Below are positions 25,694-34,993 of a stretch of DNA of 64,000 bases, piece by piece. Below the pieces are notes generated by a model that ran no database searches, was not told where the DNA came from, and saw only the letters and a list, made by a program, of their open reading frames with translations. Positions within the stretch are counted from its first letter, which is position 1. Each line of letters begins with the position of its first letter. The translations under genes and the position numbers were made by a program. Source of the DNA: Hydrogenophaga pseudoflava NBRC 102511 (lineage in GTDB: Bacteria > Pseudomonadota > Gammaproteobacteria > Burkholderiales > Burkholderiaceae_C); assembly GCF_001592285.1 (NCBI RefSeq), contig NZ_BCWQ01000006.1:124001-188000 (forward strand). The letters run 5' to 3'.

Positions 25694-26701
25694 TCAGGCG
25701 TGGGCGCGGGTGGTGTGCATGCCCATGCGCTTGAGCAGATCCTGGTCCGCCTCCACATCGGCGTTGCCGGTCACCAGCAGCTTGTCGCCGTAGAAGATGG
25801 AATTGGCACCGGCCAGGAAGCACAGCGCCTGGGTCGATTCGGCCATCTGCCGGCGCCCGGCCGACAGGCGCACCTTGGCCTTGGGCATGGTGATGCGGGC
25901 CACGGCGACAGTGCGCACGAATTCGAGCGGGTCCAGATCGGGCTCGTCCGCCAGCGGCGTGCCCGGCACCTTGACCAGGTGGTTGATCGGCACCGACTCG
26001 GGGTACGGCGCCAGGTTGGCCAGCTGCGCGATCAGGCCCGCGCGGCCGGCGCGCGATTCGCCCATGCCCACGATGCCGCCGCTGCAGACATGGATGCCGG
26101 CCTCGCGCACATGGCCCAGGGTGTCCAGGCGGTCCTGGTAGTCGCGCGTGCTGATGACGTCGCCGTACAGCTCGGGCGCGGTGTCCAGGTTGTGGTTGTA
26201 GTAGTCCAGGCCCGCGTCCTTCAGGCGCTGTGCCTGGTCGCCGGTCAACATGCCGAGGGTGCAGCAGGCCTCCAGGCCTTCGTCCTTGACCACGCGCACC
26301 AGCTCCTCGACCTTCTCCAGGTCGCGGTCATTCGGCGCGCGCCAGGCCGCGCCCATGCAGAAGCGCGACGCACCGGCCGCCTTGGCGCCCAACACGGCTT
26401 CGCGCACGTCCTCGGCGGTCATCATCTTGCTGGCCGCCACACCGGTTTCGTAGTGCACCGACTGCGGGCAGTAGCCGCAGTCCTCAGGGCAGCCACCGGT
26501 CTTGATCGACAGCAGCGTCGCCAGCTCCATGTGGGTCGGGTCGTGGTGCTCGCGGTGCACGGTCTGCGCGCGGTGCATCAGTTCGGGCAGCGGCAGGTCC
26601 AGCAGGGCCTGCACGTCGGCGACGGACCAGCGCTCCGCGGTCGCGGAGGCCGGCTTGGCGGGGCGGTGCAGGGTCACGGGGGCTTCAGCGATGTGATTCA
26701 T
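25694..26701 (-). CDS. bioB: Biotin synthase
   Basis: BioB inserts sulfur into dethiobiotin, the last step of biotin synthesis. The 335-residue radical-SAM protein carries the cluster motif C-x3-C-x2-C in [13 protein letters not shown] (about residues 70-77), the [13 protein letters not shown] and [13 protein letters not shown] motifs, and the second-cluster Cys/Arg region around LSAGRRQM. All key residues appear intact. It lies inside the B12 operon, 7 bases from cbiB and 15 from cobO, with no other biotin gene nearby. Confidence 0.95.
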   Translation of the reverse strand: MNHIAEAPVTLHRPAKPASATAERWSVADVQALLDLPLPELMHRAQTVHREHHDPTHMELATLLSIKTGGCPEDCGYCPQSVHYETGVAASKMMTAEDVREAVLGAKAAGASRFCMGAAWRAPNDRDLEKVEELVRVVKDEGLEACCTLGMLTGDQAQRLKDAGLDYYNHNLDTAPELYGDVISTRDYQDRLDTLGHVREAGIHVCSGGIVGMGESRAGRAGLIAQLANLAPYPESVPINHLVKVPGTPLADEPDLDPLEFVRTVAVARITMPKAKVRLSAGRRQMAESTQALCFLAGANSIFYGDKLLVTGNADVEADQDLLKRMGMHTTRAHA

Positions 26702-26716
26702 GGGGGTCTCCAGGGG

Positions 26717-27286
26717 TCAATCCTCTATGCCGCGCTGCGCCGGGATGCCGGCGTTGAACGCGTGCTTGATTTTGGTCATTTCGGTCACGGTGTCCGCCAG
26801 CTCGATGATCTCGGGCGGGCAGCGGCGGCCGGTCAGGCAGACGTGCACATGGCTCGGTCGCTCACGCAGGGTTTGCAGCACGCCGTCCAGCGGCAGCCAG
26901 CCGTAGATCAGCGGGTAGGTGATCTCGTCCAGCACGACGAGGAAGTGCTCGCCGCCCATGATCGTGGCGCGCGCCTTCTCCCAGCCGTCGCGCGCCAGCT
27001 GGGCCGAGTGCTCCAGGTCCTGGCTCTTCCAGCTGAAGCCATCCCCCAGCCCTTCGATCGGGATGCCAATCTGTTCGAACATGCGGTGCTCGCCGAAGCG
27101 CGCGCTCGGCACCTTCATGAACTGGTAGATCTTGACGGCCTTGCCGCGGCCATGGGCGCGCAGCGCCAAGCCGAAGGCGGCCGTGCTCTTGCCCTTGCCG
27201 TCGCCGGTGTTGACGATCACGATGCCGCGGCGCTCGCCTTCGGCTTTTTCGTAGGGCTTTTCGCTCGGCGGGGTTTCAATCTGCAT
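26717..27286 (-). CDS. cobO: Cob(I)alamin adenosyltransferase
   Basis: CobO (BtuR) adds the adenosyl group to reduced corrinoids before amidation and during salvage. The 189-residue protein has the P-loop [19 protein letters not shown], the Fe/Co-corrinoid region [11 protein letters not shown], and the helix [14 protein letters not shown]. Family length is normal. Its start overlaps the last 11 bases of the ABC ATPase gene upstream, so co-translation is likely. Confidence 0.94.
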   Translation of the reverse strand: MQIETPPSEKPYEKAEGERRGIVIVNTGDGKGKSTAAFGLALRAHGRGKAVKIYQFMKVPSARFGEHRMFEQIGIPIEGLGDGFSWKSQDLEHSAQLARDGWEKARATIMGGEHFLVVLDEITYPLIYGWLPLDGVLQTLRERPSHVHVCLTGRRCPPEIIELADTVTEMTKIKHAFNAGIPAQRGIED

Positions 27287-28070
27287 GGTGTGAAGTCTTC
27301 AAGGGGTTGATCCGCGGCAGCGCCACCCACTGCCCTTGCAGCGCGTGCACCTCGATGCGGTGGTCAAAAACGGCCTCCAGCGCGCGGTGCGTGGCGGCGT
27401 CGGCACACGGTCCCTGGTGCGTGACGCGGCCTTGCGCCATCACCACCAGTTCGTCGGCGTGCAGGGCCATGCCCACCTCGTGCAGCACGCTGACCACTGT
27501 CTTGCCACCCTGCACCAGCGCCTGCACCAGTTCCAGCCAGTCGGCCTGGTGCGGCGGGTCCAGGTTGGCCAGGGGTTCATCCATCAGCAGCACCTGGGCC
27601 TCTACGGCCAGTGCGCGGGCCAGCAGCACGCGCTGGCGCTCGCCGCCCGAGAGCTGGCCCAGCGCTCGGGCGCGCCAGTCCCAGGCCTGGGTGGCGCGCA
27701 GCGCGCGCTCCACCGCGGCGCGGTCTTGTGCGCTGGGCGGGCTGAGCCAGGCCTGGTGCGGCAGGCGGCCGAGCATGGCCACGTCCCACACCGTCAGGTC
27801 GTCGGCACTGGCCTCGTTCTGCCCCAGCCACGACAGCTGGCGGGCGCGCTGGCGGTGCGGCCAGTCGGCCAGCGGCCTGCCCAGCAGGGCCACCGCACCG
27901 CTGTGCGGCAGCAGGCCTGCCAGACACCGCAGCAGCGTGGATTTGCCCGCGCCGTTGGGGCCGACGATGCTGGTCCAGCGCCCATGGGGCAGGTTCAGCG
28001 AGATGCGGTGCAGGATCGGCTCGTCGCCCAGGCGGGCGCTCAGGTCGCAGGTCTGGATGGCGAGGCTCAC
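27276..28070 (-). CDS. btuD: B12 ABC transporter ATP-binding protein
   Basis: The 264-residue ATPase powers corrinoid import with the permease encoded next to it. It has Walker [19 protein letters not shown] (about residues 37-54), the ABC signature [15 protein letters not shown], Walker [16 protein letters not shown], and a switch His in [16 protein letters not shown] start at 28070 overlaps the permease stop as GTGA. The corrinoid substrate is inferred from the operon and riboswitch, since FecE-type ATPases for siderophores look alike. Confidence 0.88.
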   Translation of the reverse strand: MSLAIQTCDLSARLGDEPILHRISLNLPHGRWTSIVGPNGAGKSTLLRCLAGLLPHSGAVALLGRPLADWPHRQRARQLSWLGQNEASADDLTVWDVAMLGRLPHQAWLSPPSAQDRAAVERALRATQAWDWRARALGQLSGGERQRVLLARALAVEAQVLLMDEPLANLDPPHQADWLELVQALVQGGKTVVSVLHEVGMALHADELVVMAQGRVTHQGPCADAATHRALEAVFDHRIEVHALQGQWVALPRINPLKTSHHAD

Positions 28071-29146
28071 AGCCCACCTCCGCGCGAGATGCGCGTGTTG
28101 CGCTGCATCAGCCACAGCAGGTAACCACCACCCAGCACCGCGGTGAGCACGCCCACCGGCAGTTCCTGCGGCGCGATCAGCCAGCGCGCCAGCGTGTCGG
28201 CCGCCATCAGCAGCGCGCCGCCCATGCAGCTGGCCAGCAGCATCAGGTGGGCACTGGTGGTCTTGACCAGCGAGCGCACCAGGTGCGGCGCGGCCAGGCC
28301 CACAAACGCAATCAGCCCGGTCTGCGCCACCGCGGTGCCGGTGGCCAGCGCCAGCACGGCCACCAGCGCGGCGCGCATGGGTCCCAGCGGCAGGCCCAGG
28401 CTGCGCGCGGTGGCGTCGCCCAGGCTCAGGCCATCGAGCACGCGCGCCAGCAGCCAGGCCGACAGCGTGCACAGCACCCATACACCAGCCATCAGCACGC
28501 AGGCGGTCCAGCCCACGAAGCTGGTCGAGCCGAGCATGAAGGCCTGCATGGCCTGCAGCGATTCGGGCGAAAACAGCAGCACCAGGTGCGTCATGGCGCC
28601 CAGCACCACGCCCACCACTACGCCGGCCAGCAGCAGGCGCAGCGTGTGTTGCACGCCGCGCGAGAGCACCAGGGTGATCAGCACCGCCAGCACCGCGCCA
28701 CAGAAGGCCGCGCCGGTCAGGCCCAGGCGCACCAGCGCGCTGCTGGAGAACACGCTGACCGCGACGCCGCCGTTCATCATGCTGCCGCCCAGCATGCCGG
28801 CGCCGCCGCCCATGGCCGCGAGTGCCAGCGCCACACCGAGGGACGCGCCCGAGGCGCTGCCGAGCAGGAAAGGGTCGGCCAGCGGGTTGCGGAACAGGCC
28901 CTGCGCCACCGCACCGGCAAGGCCCAGCAATGCGCCTGCGGCCCAGGCCCCCAGGGTGCGCGGCAGGCGGATCTCCCACACGATCTGCTGCGCCATGGCG
29001 GTGGCGGCCGGGTCGGCCTGCGGGTCCAGCAGCGGGCCGACCAGGTTCTCGAAACCGGCACTGCCGACGCACACGCCCAGCACGGCCAAACCGATGGCCG
29101 CCGCCAGCAAGGCAACGACGAGCCAGGAGGCGCGGCGTGCGTTCAT
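28067..29146 (-). CDS. btuC: B12 ABC transporter permease
   Basis: The 359-residue FecCD/BtuC-type permease has about ten membrane helices. Typical motifs are RLPRTLGAWAAGALLGLAGAVAQGLFRNPLADP and the GLAAPHLVRSLV loop that contacts the ATPase. It overlaps the genes on both sides by four bases, placing it firmly in the btuF-btuC-btuD transport unit. Corrinoid specificity is inferred from the context. Confidence 0.9.
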   Translation of the reverse strand: MNARRASWLVVALLAAAIGLAVLGVCVGSAGFENLVGPLLDPQADPAATAMAQQIVWEIRLPRTLGAWAAGALLGLAGAVAQGLFRNPLADPFLLGSASGASLGVALALAAMGGGAGMLGGSMMNGGVAVSVFSSSALVRLGLTGAAFCGAVLAVLITLVLSRGVQHTLRLLLAGVVVGVVLGAMTHLVLLFSPESLQAMQAFMLGSTSFVGWTACVLMAGVWVLCTLSAWLLARVLDGLSLGDATARSLGLPLGPMRAALVAVLALATGTAVAQTGLIAFVGLAAPHLVRSLVKTTSAHLMLLASCMGGALLMAADTLARWLIAPQELPVGVLTAVLGGGYLLWLMQRNTRISRGGGL

Positions 29147-30042
29147 GGACGCGCGCCCCCTTTCTTCGTGGCGATCTTCTCGCTCAGACAACGCGCCATC
29201 AGGCGGGCGCCTTCGGCCATGCGTGGCCCGGGGCGCACCAGGGTGTCGGACTCGTCGGTGGTGAACACGCACAGGCGCTGCTCGCGCATCGCGCGCATGG
29301 TCATCCAGCCCGGGCGCTGGGCCATGCCGTCCACGCTGCGCTGGCCGATCATGATCAGGTCCGGGTCGGCGCGCACGATGTATTCGGGGTTGAGTTTGGG
29401 AAACGGCCCCAGCGAGGCCGGCACGATGTTCCTGGCGCCCAAACGGGTGAGTGTCTCGCCGATGAACGAGCCCTCGCCCGCCGCGTACGGCCCGGGGTTG
29501 ACCTCGAAATACACCCGCATGCCGCGCGCACCGGCCGGCAGCGACTGGGCCGCCGCCATCACCGCGGCATCGATGGCGCGCCAGATGCGCTGCGCGTCGG
29601 GCACCTCCAGCAGCTGACCGATCTTGAGCATCACCCGCTGTACGTCGGCGTGGGTCTTGGGCTCCAGGGCCACCACCTTGATGCCCAGCGCGCGCAGGCG
29701 ATCCCCGGCGCGGGACGAGGTGGCCATCAGCACCGCGTCGGGCCGCAGCGCCACGATCATCTCGATGTTCGGGTCCAGCCCGCCGCCCACCTGGGGCAGC
29801 TTCGTCAGGCTGGCCGGGTAGGTGGAATAGCGGTCCACGCCCACCAGGCGCTGGCACTGGCCCAGCTCGCACACGGTCTCGGCCAGCGAGGGCAGCAGGC
29901 TCACGATGCGCTGCGGCGAGCGCTCGAAAGTCACCACCACGCCGTTGTCGTCGGTGATCTGCAGGGCCGCCTGTGCGGTGCCGCTGATCAAGACCATCAA
30001 GGCCCCCAGCAGCGCGAGCCATGCGTTGCGCATCCGGTTCAT
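29143..30042 (-). CDS. btuF: Periplasmic corrinoid-binding protein
   Basis: The 299-residue binding protein begins with a signal peptide (AWLALLGALMVLISGTAQA, cleavage near residue 25). A helical-backbone binding fold with two lobes follows: QRIVSLLPSLAETVCELG in the first, and LNPEYIVRADPDLIMIGQ in the second. It should deliver corrinoids to BtuCD. It overlaps btuC and cobU by four bases each. A second, leaderless homologue lies two genes upstream in transcription. Confidence 0.88.
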   Translation of the reverse strand: MNRMRNAWLALLGALMVLISGTAQAALQITDDNGVVVTFERSPQRIVSLLPSLAETVCELGQCQRLVGVDRYSTYPASLTKLPQVGGGLDPNIEMIVALRPDAVLMATSSRAGDRLRALGIKVVALEPKTHADVQRVMLKIGQLLEVPDAQRIWRAIDAAVMAAAQSLPAGARGMRVYFEVNPGPYAAGEGSFIGETLTRLGARNIVPASLGPFPKLNPEYIVRADPDLIMIGQRSVDGMAQRPGWMTMRAMREQRLCVFTTDESDTLVRPGPRMAEGARLMARCLSEKIATKKGGARP

Positions 30043-30614
30043 GTCCTGTCCTTCAAAGTCAGCGGCAGCCCTGCCGCCATGAGCGTCACGCGCTCGCAGG
30101 CCGCGGCCACCTGCTGGTTCAGCCGGCCCAGCGCGTCCACAAATGCGCGCACCTCGCGCCCCATCGGAATGACTCCCAGCCCGATCTCGTTGCCCACCAG
30201 CACCAGCGGCCCGGGCGCCGCGGCAATGGCCGCACACAGGTCTTCGCCCGCCGCGATCACGGCCGCTTCGGGGAGCGCCTGCGCCGGGTCGGCCGGCATC
30301 GTCAGGTTCGTCAGCCACAGCGTCAGGCAGTCGACCACAATGAGCGTGTTCGCGTCGCTGTGCCGCGTCAACGCCTCGGCCAGCGCCAGCGGCTCCTCCA
30401 CCGTCGCCATGCCCGGCACGCGCAGCGCTCGGTCGGCCTTGTGGCGTTCGATGCGCTCGCGCATCTCATCGTCCCAAGCCTGGCCGGTGGCGATCATCAC
30501 CGCGCGGTGCGCGGGCGACACGTCCAGCCACTGCCGCGCGAGCGTCTCGGCGCGGCGCGACTTGCCGCTGCGCTGGCCACCGAGGATGAACGTGCTGCGC
30601 GCCACGTCAACCAT
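30039..30614 (-). CDS. cobU: Adenosylcobinamide kinase / phosphate guanylyltransferase
   Basis: CobU (CobP) phosphorylates adenosylcobinamide and then attaches GMP. The 191-residue protein has the P-loop ILGGQRSGKSRRAE near the start, HRAVMIATGQAWDDEMRERIERHK with the guanylylated His, and LIVVDCLTLWLTNLTM. NEIGLGVIPMGREVRAFVDALG follows, all hallmark motifs. The start overlaps the preceding gene by eight bases. Confidence 0.94.
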   Translation of the reverse strand: MVDVARSTFILGGQRSGKSRRAETLARQWLDVSPAHRAVMIATGQAWDDEMRERIERHKADRALRVPGMATVEEPLALAEALTRHSDANTLIVVDCLTLWLTNLTMPADPAQALPEAAVIAAGEDLCAAIAAAPGPLVLVGNEIGLGVIPMGREVRAFVDALGRLNQQVAAACERVTLMAAGLPLTLKDRT

Positions 30615-31428
30615 GGGCCACCATCCAGGCCTTGACGATGCGGTGCATCTGCTCCACCCCGTCGGTCAGCGCCGCCGGGCCGGGCTGCAGGATGTCGGCC
30701 GACTTGATCTCGAACAGCTGGCCGTTCTTCACCGCGGGCACGTTCTGCCAGCCGGGGCGTGCGGCCACCTTCTCGGCGCGGAACTTCTTGCCGCACCAGG
30801 AGCCGATCACGATGTCCGGCGCGCGCGCCACGATCTCCATGCCGTCCGCGATGATGCGGTGCTTGCCCAGCGACTGCACCGCCAGTTCGGGAAACACGTC
30901 GTCGCCACCAGCAATGCCCAGCAGCTCCGACACCCAGCGGATGCCGCTGATGTGCGGCTCGTCCCACTCTTCGAAGAACACGCGTGGCCGGCGCTTGCCA
31001 GAGGCGACCAACGCAGCGACTTCGGCAAGGATCATGTCCAGCCGCTGACGCATGGCCGCTATCCGCGCCAGACCTTCGTCGGCGCAGCCCACCATGGCGG
31101 CGACCTGGAACAGCATCGAAAAAATTTCGTCCACGCTGCGCTGGTTGAACACCGTCACCTGCACGCCAGCGCGGATCAGCGCAGCGGCGATGTCGGCCTG
31201 CAGGTCGGAGAAACCGAACACGCAGTCGGGCCGCAGTTCGAGGATCTTGTCGATCTTGGCGTTGAGGAAGGCACTGACCTTGGGCTTCTCGTCGCGCGCC
31301 CGGCGCGGCCGCACGGTGTAGCCGCTGATGCCGACGACGCGCGCCTCCTGCCCCAGCAGGTACAGCCACTCGGTCGTCTCTTCGGTCAGGCAGACGATGC
31401 GTTGCGGTCCGGGCAGCACGGTCTTCAT
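30607..31428 (-). CDS. BtuF-like corrinoid-binding protein without signal peptide
   Basis: The 273-residue protein has the BtuF-type helical-backbone fold: PQRIVCLTEETTEWLYLLG in lobe one, KIDKILELRPDCVFGFSDLQ, and lobe two with PDIVIGSWCGKKF. No signal peptide or lipobox is visible at the N-terminus (MKTVLPGPQRIVCL), so it would stay in the cytoplasm unless the start is misplaced. Similar leaderless proteins are often annotated as cobalamin-binding proteins. It sits between cbiA and cobU with overlaps on both sides, so a B12 role is likely. Its precise job is unknown: perhaps handing imported corrinoids to CbiA or CobO. Confidence 0.75.
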   Translation of the reverse strand: MKTVLPGPQRIVCLTEETTEWLYLLGQEARVVGISGYTVRPRRARDEKPKVSAFLNAKIDKILELRPDCVFGFSDLQADIAAALIRAGVQVTVFNQRSVDEIFSMLFQVAAMVGCADEGLARIAAMRQRLDMILAEVAALVASGKRRPRVFFEEWDEPHISGIRWVSELLGIAGGDDVFPELAVQSLGKHRIIADGMEIVARAPDIVIGSWCGKKFRAEKVAARPGWQNVPAVKNGQLFEIKSADILQPGPAALTDGVEQMHRIVKAWMVAHG

Positions 31429-32774
31429 GCGGTCTCCGCCAGAAAGAGTTGCGCAGTGGCCTCTGGGTTGGAGGCGAACCACGCGTGGAAGTAGCTCGCA
31501 CGCACCGGGCCCTGGCCGTACACGGCCTCGGGTCGACCGAACTTGCTGCCCGGCACGGTATGGGCCACGGGCGCCAGCGGCGATGTGGTCAGCGAATAGT
31601 GGAATGTGTGACCTCGCAGCTCGCCCTGCGCCGTGTCCCAGCGCTGCGGGCCGAGGGCGGCCAGGCGCGGCTGCATCGCCACCTCGCCCGGCAGCAGGCC
31701 CCACATCGGCACCCGCGAGCCATCGGCCAGCGTCAGCCCCTCGAACAGCGGCATCATGCCGCCGCACTCGGCCCAGACCGGCTTGCCGGCGGCGACATGC
31801 GCGGCCAGCGCGGTGCGGCAACGCGTGCCCTTCCCCAGCGCGTCGGCGTGCAGTTCGGGGTAGCCGCCGGGCAGCCAGACCGCGTCGCAGTCGGGCACCG
31901 CCTCGTCGGCCACCGGCGAGAAGAACACCACGTTGGCCCCCAGCGCGCGCAGCGTGTCGAGGTTGGCCGGGTAGGTGAAACAGAAGGCCGCGTCGCGCGC
32001 CACGGCCACGGTGCGCCCGCGCAGCAGCGGCGCCACCGGACACTCGGCTTGCGCGTCAAAGGGCACGGCCCAGCGCTGCCAGCCGGCCACATCGAGCTGG
32101 CCCAGCGGGGTGGCTGCCATGGCGTCGGCCAGCGCGTCCAGCCGCGCCATCGCGTCGGGCAGTTCGGACGCCACGGTCAAACCGAGATGACGCTCGGGCA
32201 GCGAAAAGCCCGCGTCGCGCCGCAACCCACCCAGCCAGCCGGCGTCGATGCCGCCCGGCGCCGCGCCCAGGTCATCGCCGCGCACCGAGGCCTGCAGCAT
32301 CTTCTCGTGGCCCTCACTGGCCATGCGGTTGGCCAGCACCCCGGCCCAGGGCAGGCCCGGGCGGTAGTGCCGCAGGCCGTGCACCAGTGCCCCGAAGGTG
32401 CCGGCCATGGAGCCGGCGTCGATCACCGCCAGCACCGGAATGCCCAGCTTCACCGCCAGATCGGCCGCACTCGGATCGCCATCGAACAGCCCCATCACCC
32501 CTTCGATCAGGATCAGGTCGCTGTTCGCCGCGGCCTCGTGCAGCCGGGCACGCAGGTCGGCCTCGCCGTTGAGCCAGAGGTCCAGGTTGTGCACCGGGTG
32601 GCCGCTGGCCAGCTGGTGCCAGTGCGGGTCCAGGAAATCAGGACCACACTTGAACACCCGCACCCGCCGCCCGGCCCGCGCGTGCAACCGCGCCAGCGCG
32701 GCCGTGACCGTGGTCTTGCCCTGACCGGAGGCCGGCGCGGCTATCAGCAGGGCGGGACAGCGGGCGGTCGTCAT
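31425..32774 (-). CDS. cbiA: Cobyrinate a,c-diamide synthase
   Basis: CbiA (CobB) amidates the a and c side chains of cobyrinate or hydrogenobyrinate using glutamine and ATP. The 449-residue protein has the P-loop IAAPASGQGKTTVTAAL and the motif IEGVMGLFDG. A class I glutaminase half follows, with the nucleophile Cys in WAECGGMMPL (about residue 332) and the C-terminal His in YFHAWFASN. It overlaps the BtuF-like gene by four bases and starts 11 bases after btuB. Confidence 0.94.
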   Translation of the reverse strand: MTTARCPALLIAAPASGQGKTTVTAALARLHARAGRRVRVFKCGPDFLDPHWHQLASGHPVHNLDLWLNGEADLRARLHEAAANSDLILIEGVMGLFDGDPSAADLAVKLGIPVLAVIDAGSMAGTFGALVHGLRHYRPGLPWAGVLANRMASEGHEKMLQASVRGDDLGAAPGGIDAGWLGGLRRDAGFSLPERHLGLTVASELPDAMARLDALADAMAATPLGQLDVAGWQRWAVPFDAQAECPVAPLLRGRTVAVARDAAFCFTYPANLDTLRALGANVVFFSPVADEAVPDCDAVWLPGGYPELHADALGKGTRCRTALAAHVAAGKPVWAECGGMMPLFEGLTLADGSRVPMWGLLPGEVAMQPRLAALGPQRWDTAQGELRGHTFHYSLTTSPLAPVAHTVPGSKFGRPEAVYGQGPVRASYFHAWFASNPEATAQLFLAETA

Positions 32775-32785
32775 CGCACCAGCAC

Positions 32786-34612
32786 TCAACGGGGCGACCA
32801 GCTCAGGCCCAGGTAGAAGCTGCGGCCCGCCGTGGCATAGCCCAGCACCGACTCGTAGTCCTTGTCGGTGGCGTTGTCCACACGCGCCAGCAGCCGCCAG
32901 TCGCGGGCGATGTCGGTGCTGGCCGTGAGGTTCAGCAACGTGTGGGCCGCCAAGGGCTTGGTGTTGGCTTCGTCGTCGTAGCGCTTGCCCAGGTGCTGCA
33001 CCTCTGCGCCCAGGCGCCAGCTGCCCACGGGCGTGTCTGCGGTCAGCGTGGCCTGCGTTTCGGCACGGCGCGCCAGCAGCTTGCCTGTTTCGGCGTTCTT
33101 CGGACGCATCAGGTCCAGCGAAGCGCCCAGGGCCACTTCGCCGAGCGTCGTGCCGCCGGCCAGCGTCACGCCGGTGTAGGTGGCGCGGCCGGTGTTGCCG
33201 TAGCAGCCGGCGAAATCGCCCACGCCGTTGACACAACTGCCCGGACCGGCCAGGTAGTCGATCAGGTCTTTGACGCGATTGCGGTAGACCACCACGGAGG
33301 CGCGGCTCGCAGCCTCCTGCCAGCGCAGCCCCGCTTCCATGTTGCGCGCGGTTTCGGCCTTGAGGTCGGGCGTGCCGTAGATGCTGAAGCGCTGGAACAG
33401 CGTGGGGGCGCGGAAGGCCGTGCCCACCGAGCCGGTGAGCTGCAAGGTTCTGGACAACGCGTAGCCATAGGCCAGCGAGCCGGTGGTGTGGGCACCGAAT
33501 TCGCTGTCGTCGTCGCGGCGGGCGTTGAGCTGCAGCGTGTGTTCACCGGCACGCAGGCCGTAACCCAGCGCAAGGGCGTTCTGATGCCGCTGGGTGTCGA
33601 CCGGCGTGGTGCTGACGTTCTCCAGCTGGTCCTCCCGCCGCTCCAGGTCCACCGTGAGCTGGCCCGGCCCCACGCGCATCTCGTTGCGCAGCAGCCAGCT
33701 GTCCACCGTGGTGTCCGTCAGGTAGGTCGAGGGGGCAGTCTCGTAGCGGTCGGTTCCGCGGCTGAGCCCCACACGGGTGCTCCACGCCTCGCTCCAGCGG
33801 CTGTTCCAGTTCAGCCCCACGGTCTGCAGGCGCTGCCTAGCCTGGTCGTCCTGCCCCGGCATGTAACCGTCGTAGCCGGCCTTCTGGCGGCTGTCCAGCA
33901 GCGTGGCTTCCAGCTTCTGTCCGTCGGAGAGCTTCCATCCCAGGCGACCTGAGAACGACTCGTTGCGATACCCGTCGCGGTCGGGGTTGCCGGAGGGCTT
34001 GGCGTTGAAGCCATCGCTGCGTTCGGTGCCCAGACCGAAGGCGTAGTCGACCACACCATCACCACCGCGCAGCGCAGCGTTCAGTTCGTAGGTGCTGTTC
34101 GACCCCACGCCGATGCGCAGCGAAGGGAAGAAACCCTTCTCCCCGTGCCGCGTGAAGATCTGCACGACACCGGCCATCGCGTCCGAGCCATACACCGCAG
34201 CCGCCGGACCGCGCAGCACCTCGATGCGGTCTACCTGGGACAACGGGATCGCATTCCAGGTGGCCCCGCCCGTGGATTGGGAGTCGATGCGCACGCCGTC
34301 GACGAACACCGCCGTGAAGCGGCCCTCGGCGCCTCGCACATACACACCCGTGGTGGACGCGGGACCGCCGTTGCGGTTGACGGTCATGCCCGGCAGACGC
34401 TCCAGCACGTCGGAGACCGACGCGGCACCCAGGCGGTCAATGGCGCCGCGGTCGACCAGGGTCACGTCCGCCACCACATCTGTGATGGGCAGCTCGGACC
34501 GGGTCGCAGACACCACGACGGTAGGCAGGGAGGACTGTGCGAGAACAGGAAAAGCGATGGCGCATGCCATGGGCAGCGCGGCCAGGCGCACCGGAGCAGA
34601 ACGGAAAGACAT
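32786..34612 (-). CDS. btuB: TonB-dependent vitamin B12 receptor BtuB
   Basis: BtuB moves corrinoids across the outer membrane using TonB energy. The 608-residue protein has a signal peptide (cleavage after AIAFPVLAQ, about residue 26), a TonB box-like stretch LPTVVVSATR, and a plug domain with VYVRGAEGRFTAVFVDGVRID and RIEVLRGPAAAVYGSDAMAGVV. A 22-strand barrel ends in the expected aromatic-rich SFYLGLSWSPR. ATG at 34612 is preferred to a TTG four codons upstream. A cobalamin riboswitch lies directly upstream, which supports B12 rather than siderophore transport. Confidence 0.92.
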   Translation of the reverse strand: MSFRSAPVRLAALPMACAIAFPVLAQSSLPTVVVSATRSELPITDVVADVTLVDRGAIDRLGAASVSDVLERLPGMTVNRNGGPASTTGVYVRGAEGRFTAVFVDGVRIDSQSTGGATWNAIPLSQVDRIEVLRGPAAAVYGSDAMAGVVQIFTRHGEKGFFPSLRIGVGSNSTYELNAALRGGDGVVDYAFGLGTERSDGFNAKPSGNPDRDGYRNESFSGRLGWKLSDGQKLEATLLDSRQKAGYDGYMPGQDDQARQRLQTVGLNWNSRWSEAWSTRVGLSRGTDRYETAPSTYLTDTTVDSWLLRNEMRVGPGQLTVDLERREDQLENVSTTPVDTQRHQNALALGYGLRAGEHTLQLNARRDDDSEFGAHTTGSLAYGYALSRTLQLTGSVGTAFRAPTLFQRFSIYGTPDLKAETARNMEAGLRWQEAASRASVVVYRNRVKDLIDYLAGPGSCVNGVGDFAGCYGNTGRATYTGVTLAGGTTLGEVALGASLDLMRPKNAETGKLLARRAETQATLTADTPVGSWRLGAEVQHLGKRYDDEANTKPLAAHTLLNLTASTDIARDWRLLARVDNATDKDYESVLGYATAGRSFYLGLSWSPR

Positions 34613-34649
34613 GAATGAAAACAAACGATGGTTGCCCTCGCCGTCTTCC

Positions 34650-34910
34650 CCGACAGCGCATGGGCGTCACGGCAACGGTCCTGGTTCAGGACACGTCACC
34701 ACCGTGTTGGCCGGTATCCGGGCTGGCAGAACGACCTCCACCGCCTTCCCGGAGCGCCGGTCGAAACCGGTTGTCCAGTGGCTGTGGGGTGAAGGCAGGG
34801 ACCGGGCGAAAGCCCGGATCCCGTCTGCTTACCGTTGCGGGGGCAGCGCAGGTTAGGTCGGTCGGCGTGGACTTCCCCTCCTGCTTCCCGTTGAACTGCG
34901 GCATGTGAAC
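34650..34910 (-). promoter_or_regulatory. Cobalamin riboswitch
   Basis: The leader of the btuB transcript has the conserved parts of an adenosylcobalamin-type riboswitch on the minus strand. The core GCTGCCCCCGCAACGG lies at 34832-34847, and the GCCACTG element at 34776-34782, with GC-rich stems between and outside them. The 5' part (34870-34910) includes GGGAAGCAGG and GGGGAAGTCC, matching the purine-rich first half. Boundaries are approximate. Binding of B12 would lower expression of btuB and the genes downstream. Confidence 0.88.
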
Positions 34911-34965
34911 CACACCGCGAGCACCAACGGAATCCATTGTAAGCCCGTGCTCCTTGCGGCAACCC

Positions 34966-34971
34966 TACAAT
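34966..34971 (+). promoter_or_regulatory. Putative -10 box for the zapB-like/zapA unit
   Basis: TACAAT lies at 34966-34971, matching the sigma70 -10 consensus at five of six positions. The -35 region 17 bases upstream is poor. If used, transcription would begin near 34978, which favours the ATG at 34994 as the start of the next gene. Confidence 0.35.
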
Positions 34972-34993
34972 GAGTGTCTTACCAGTTGTCACC

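Noticed and set aside
34970..34993. Earlier start for the ZapB-like gene (ATG 34970)
   Set aside because: It overlaps the last bases of a likely -10 box, so it would not be in the transcript.
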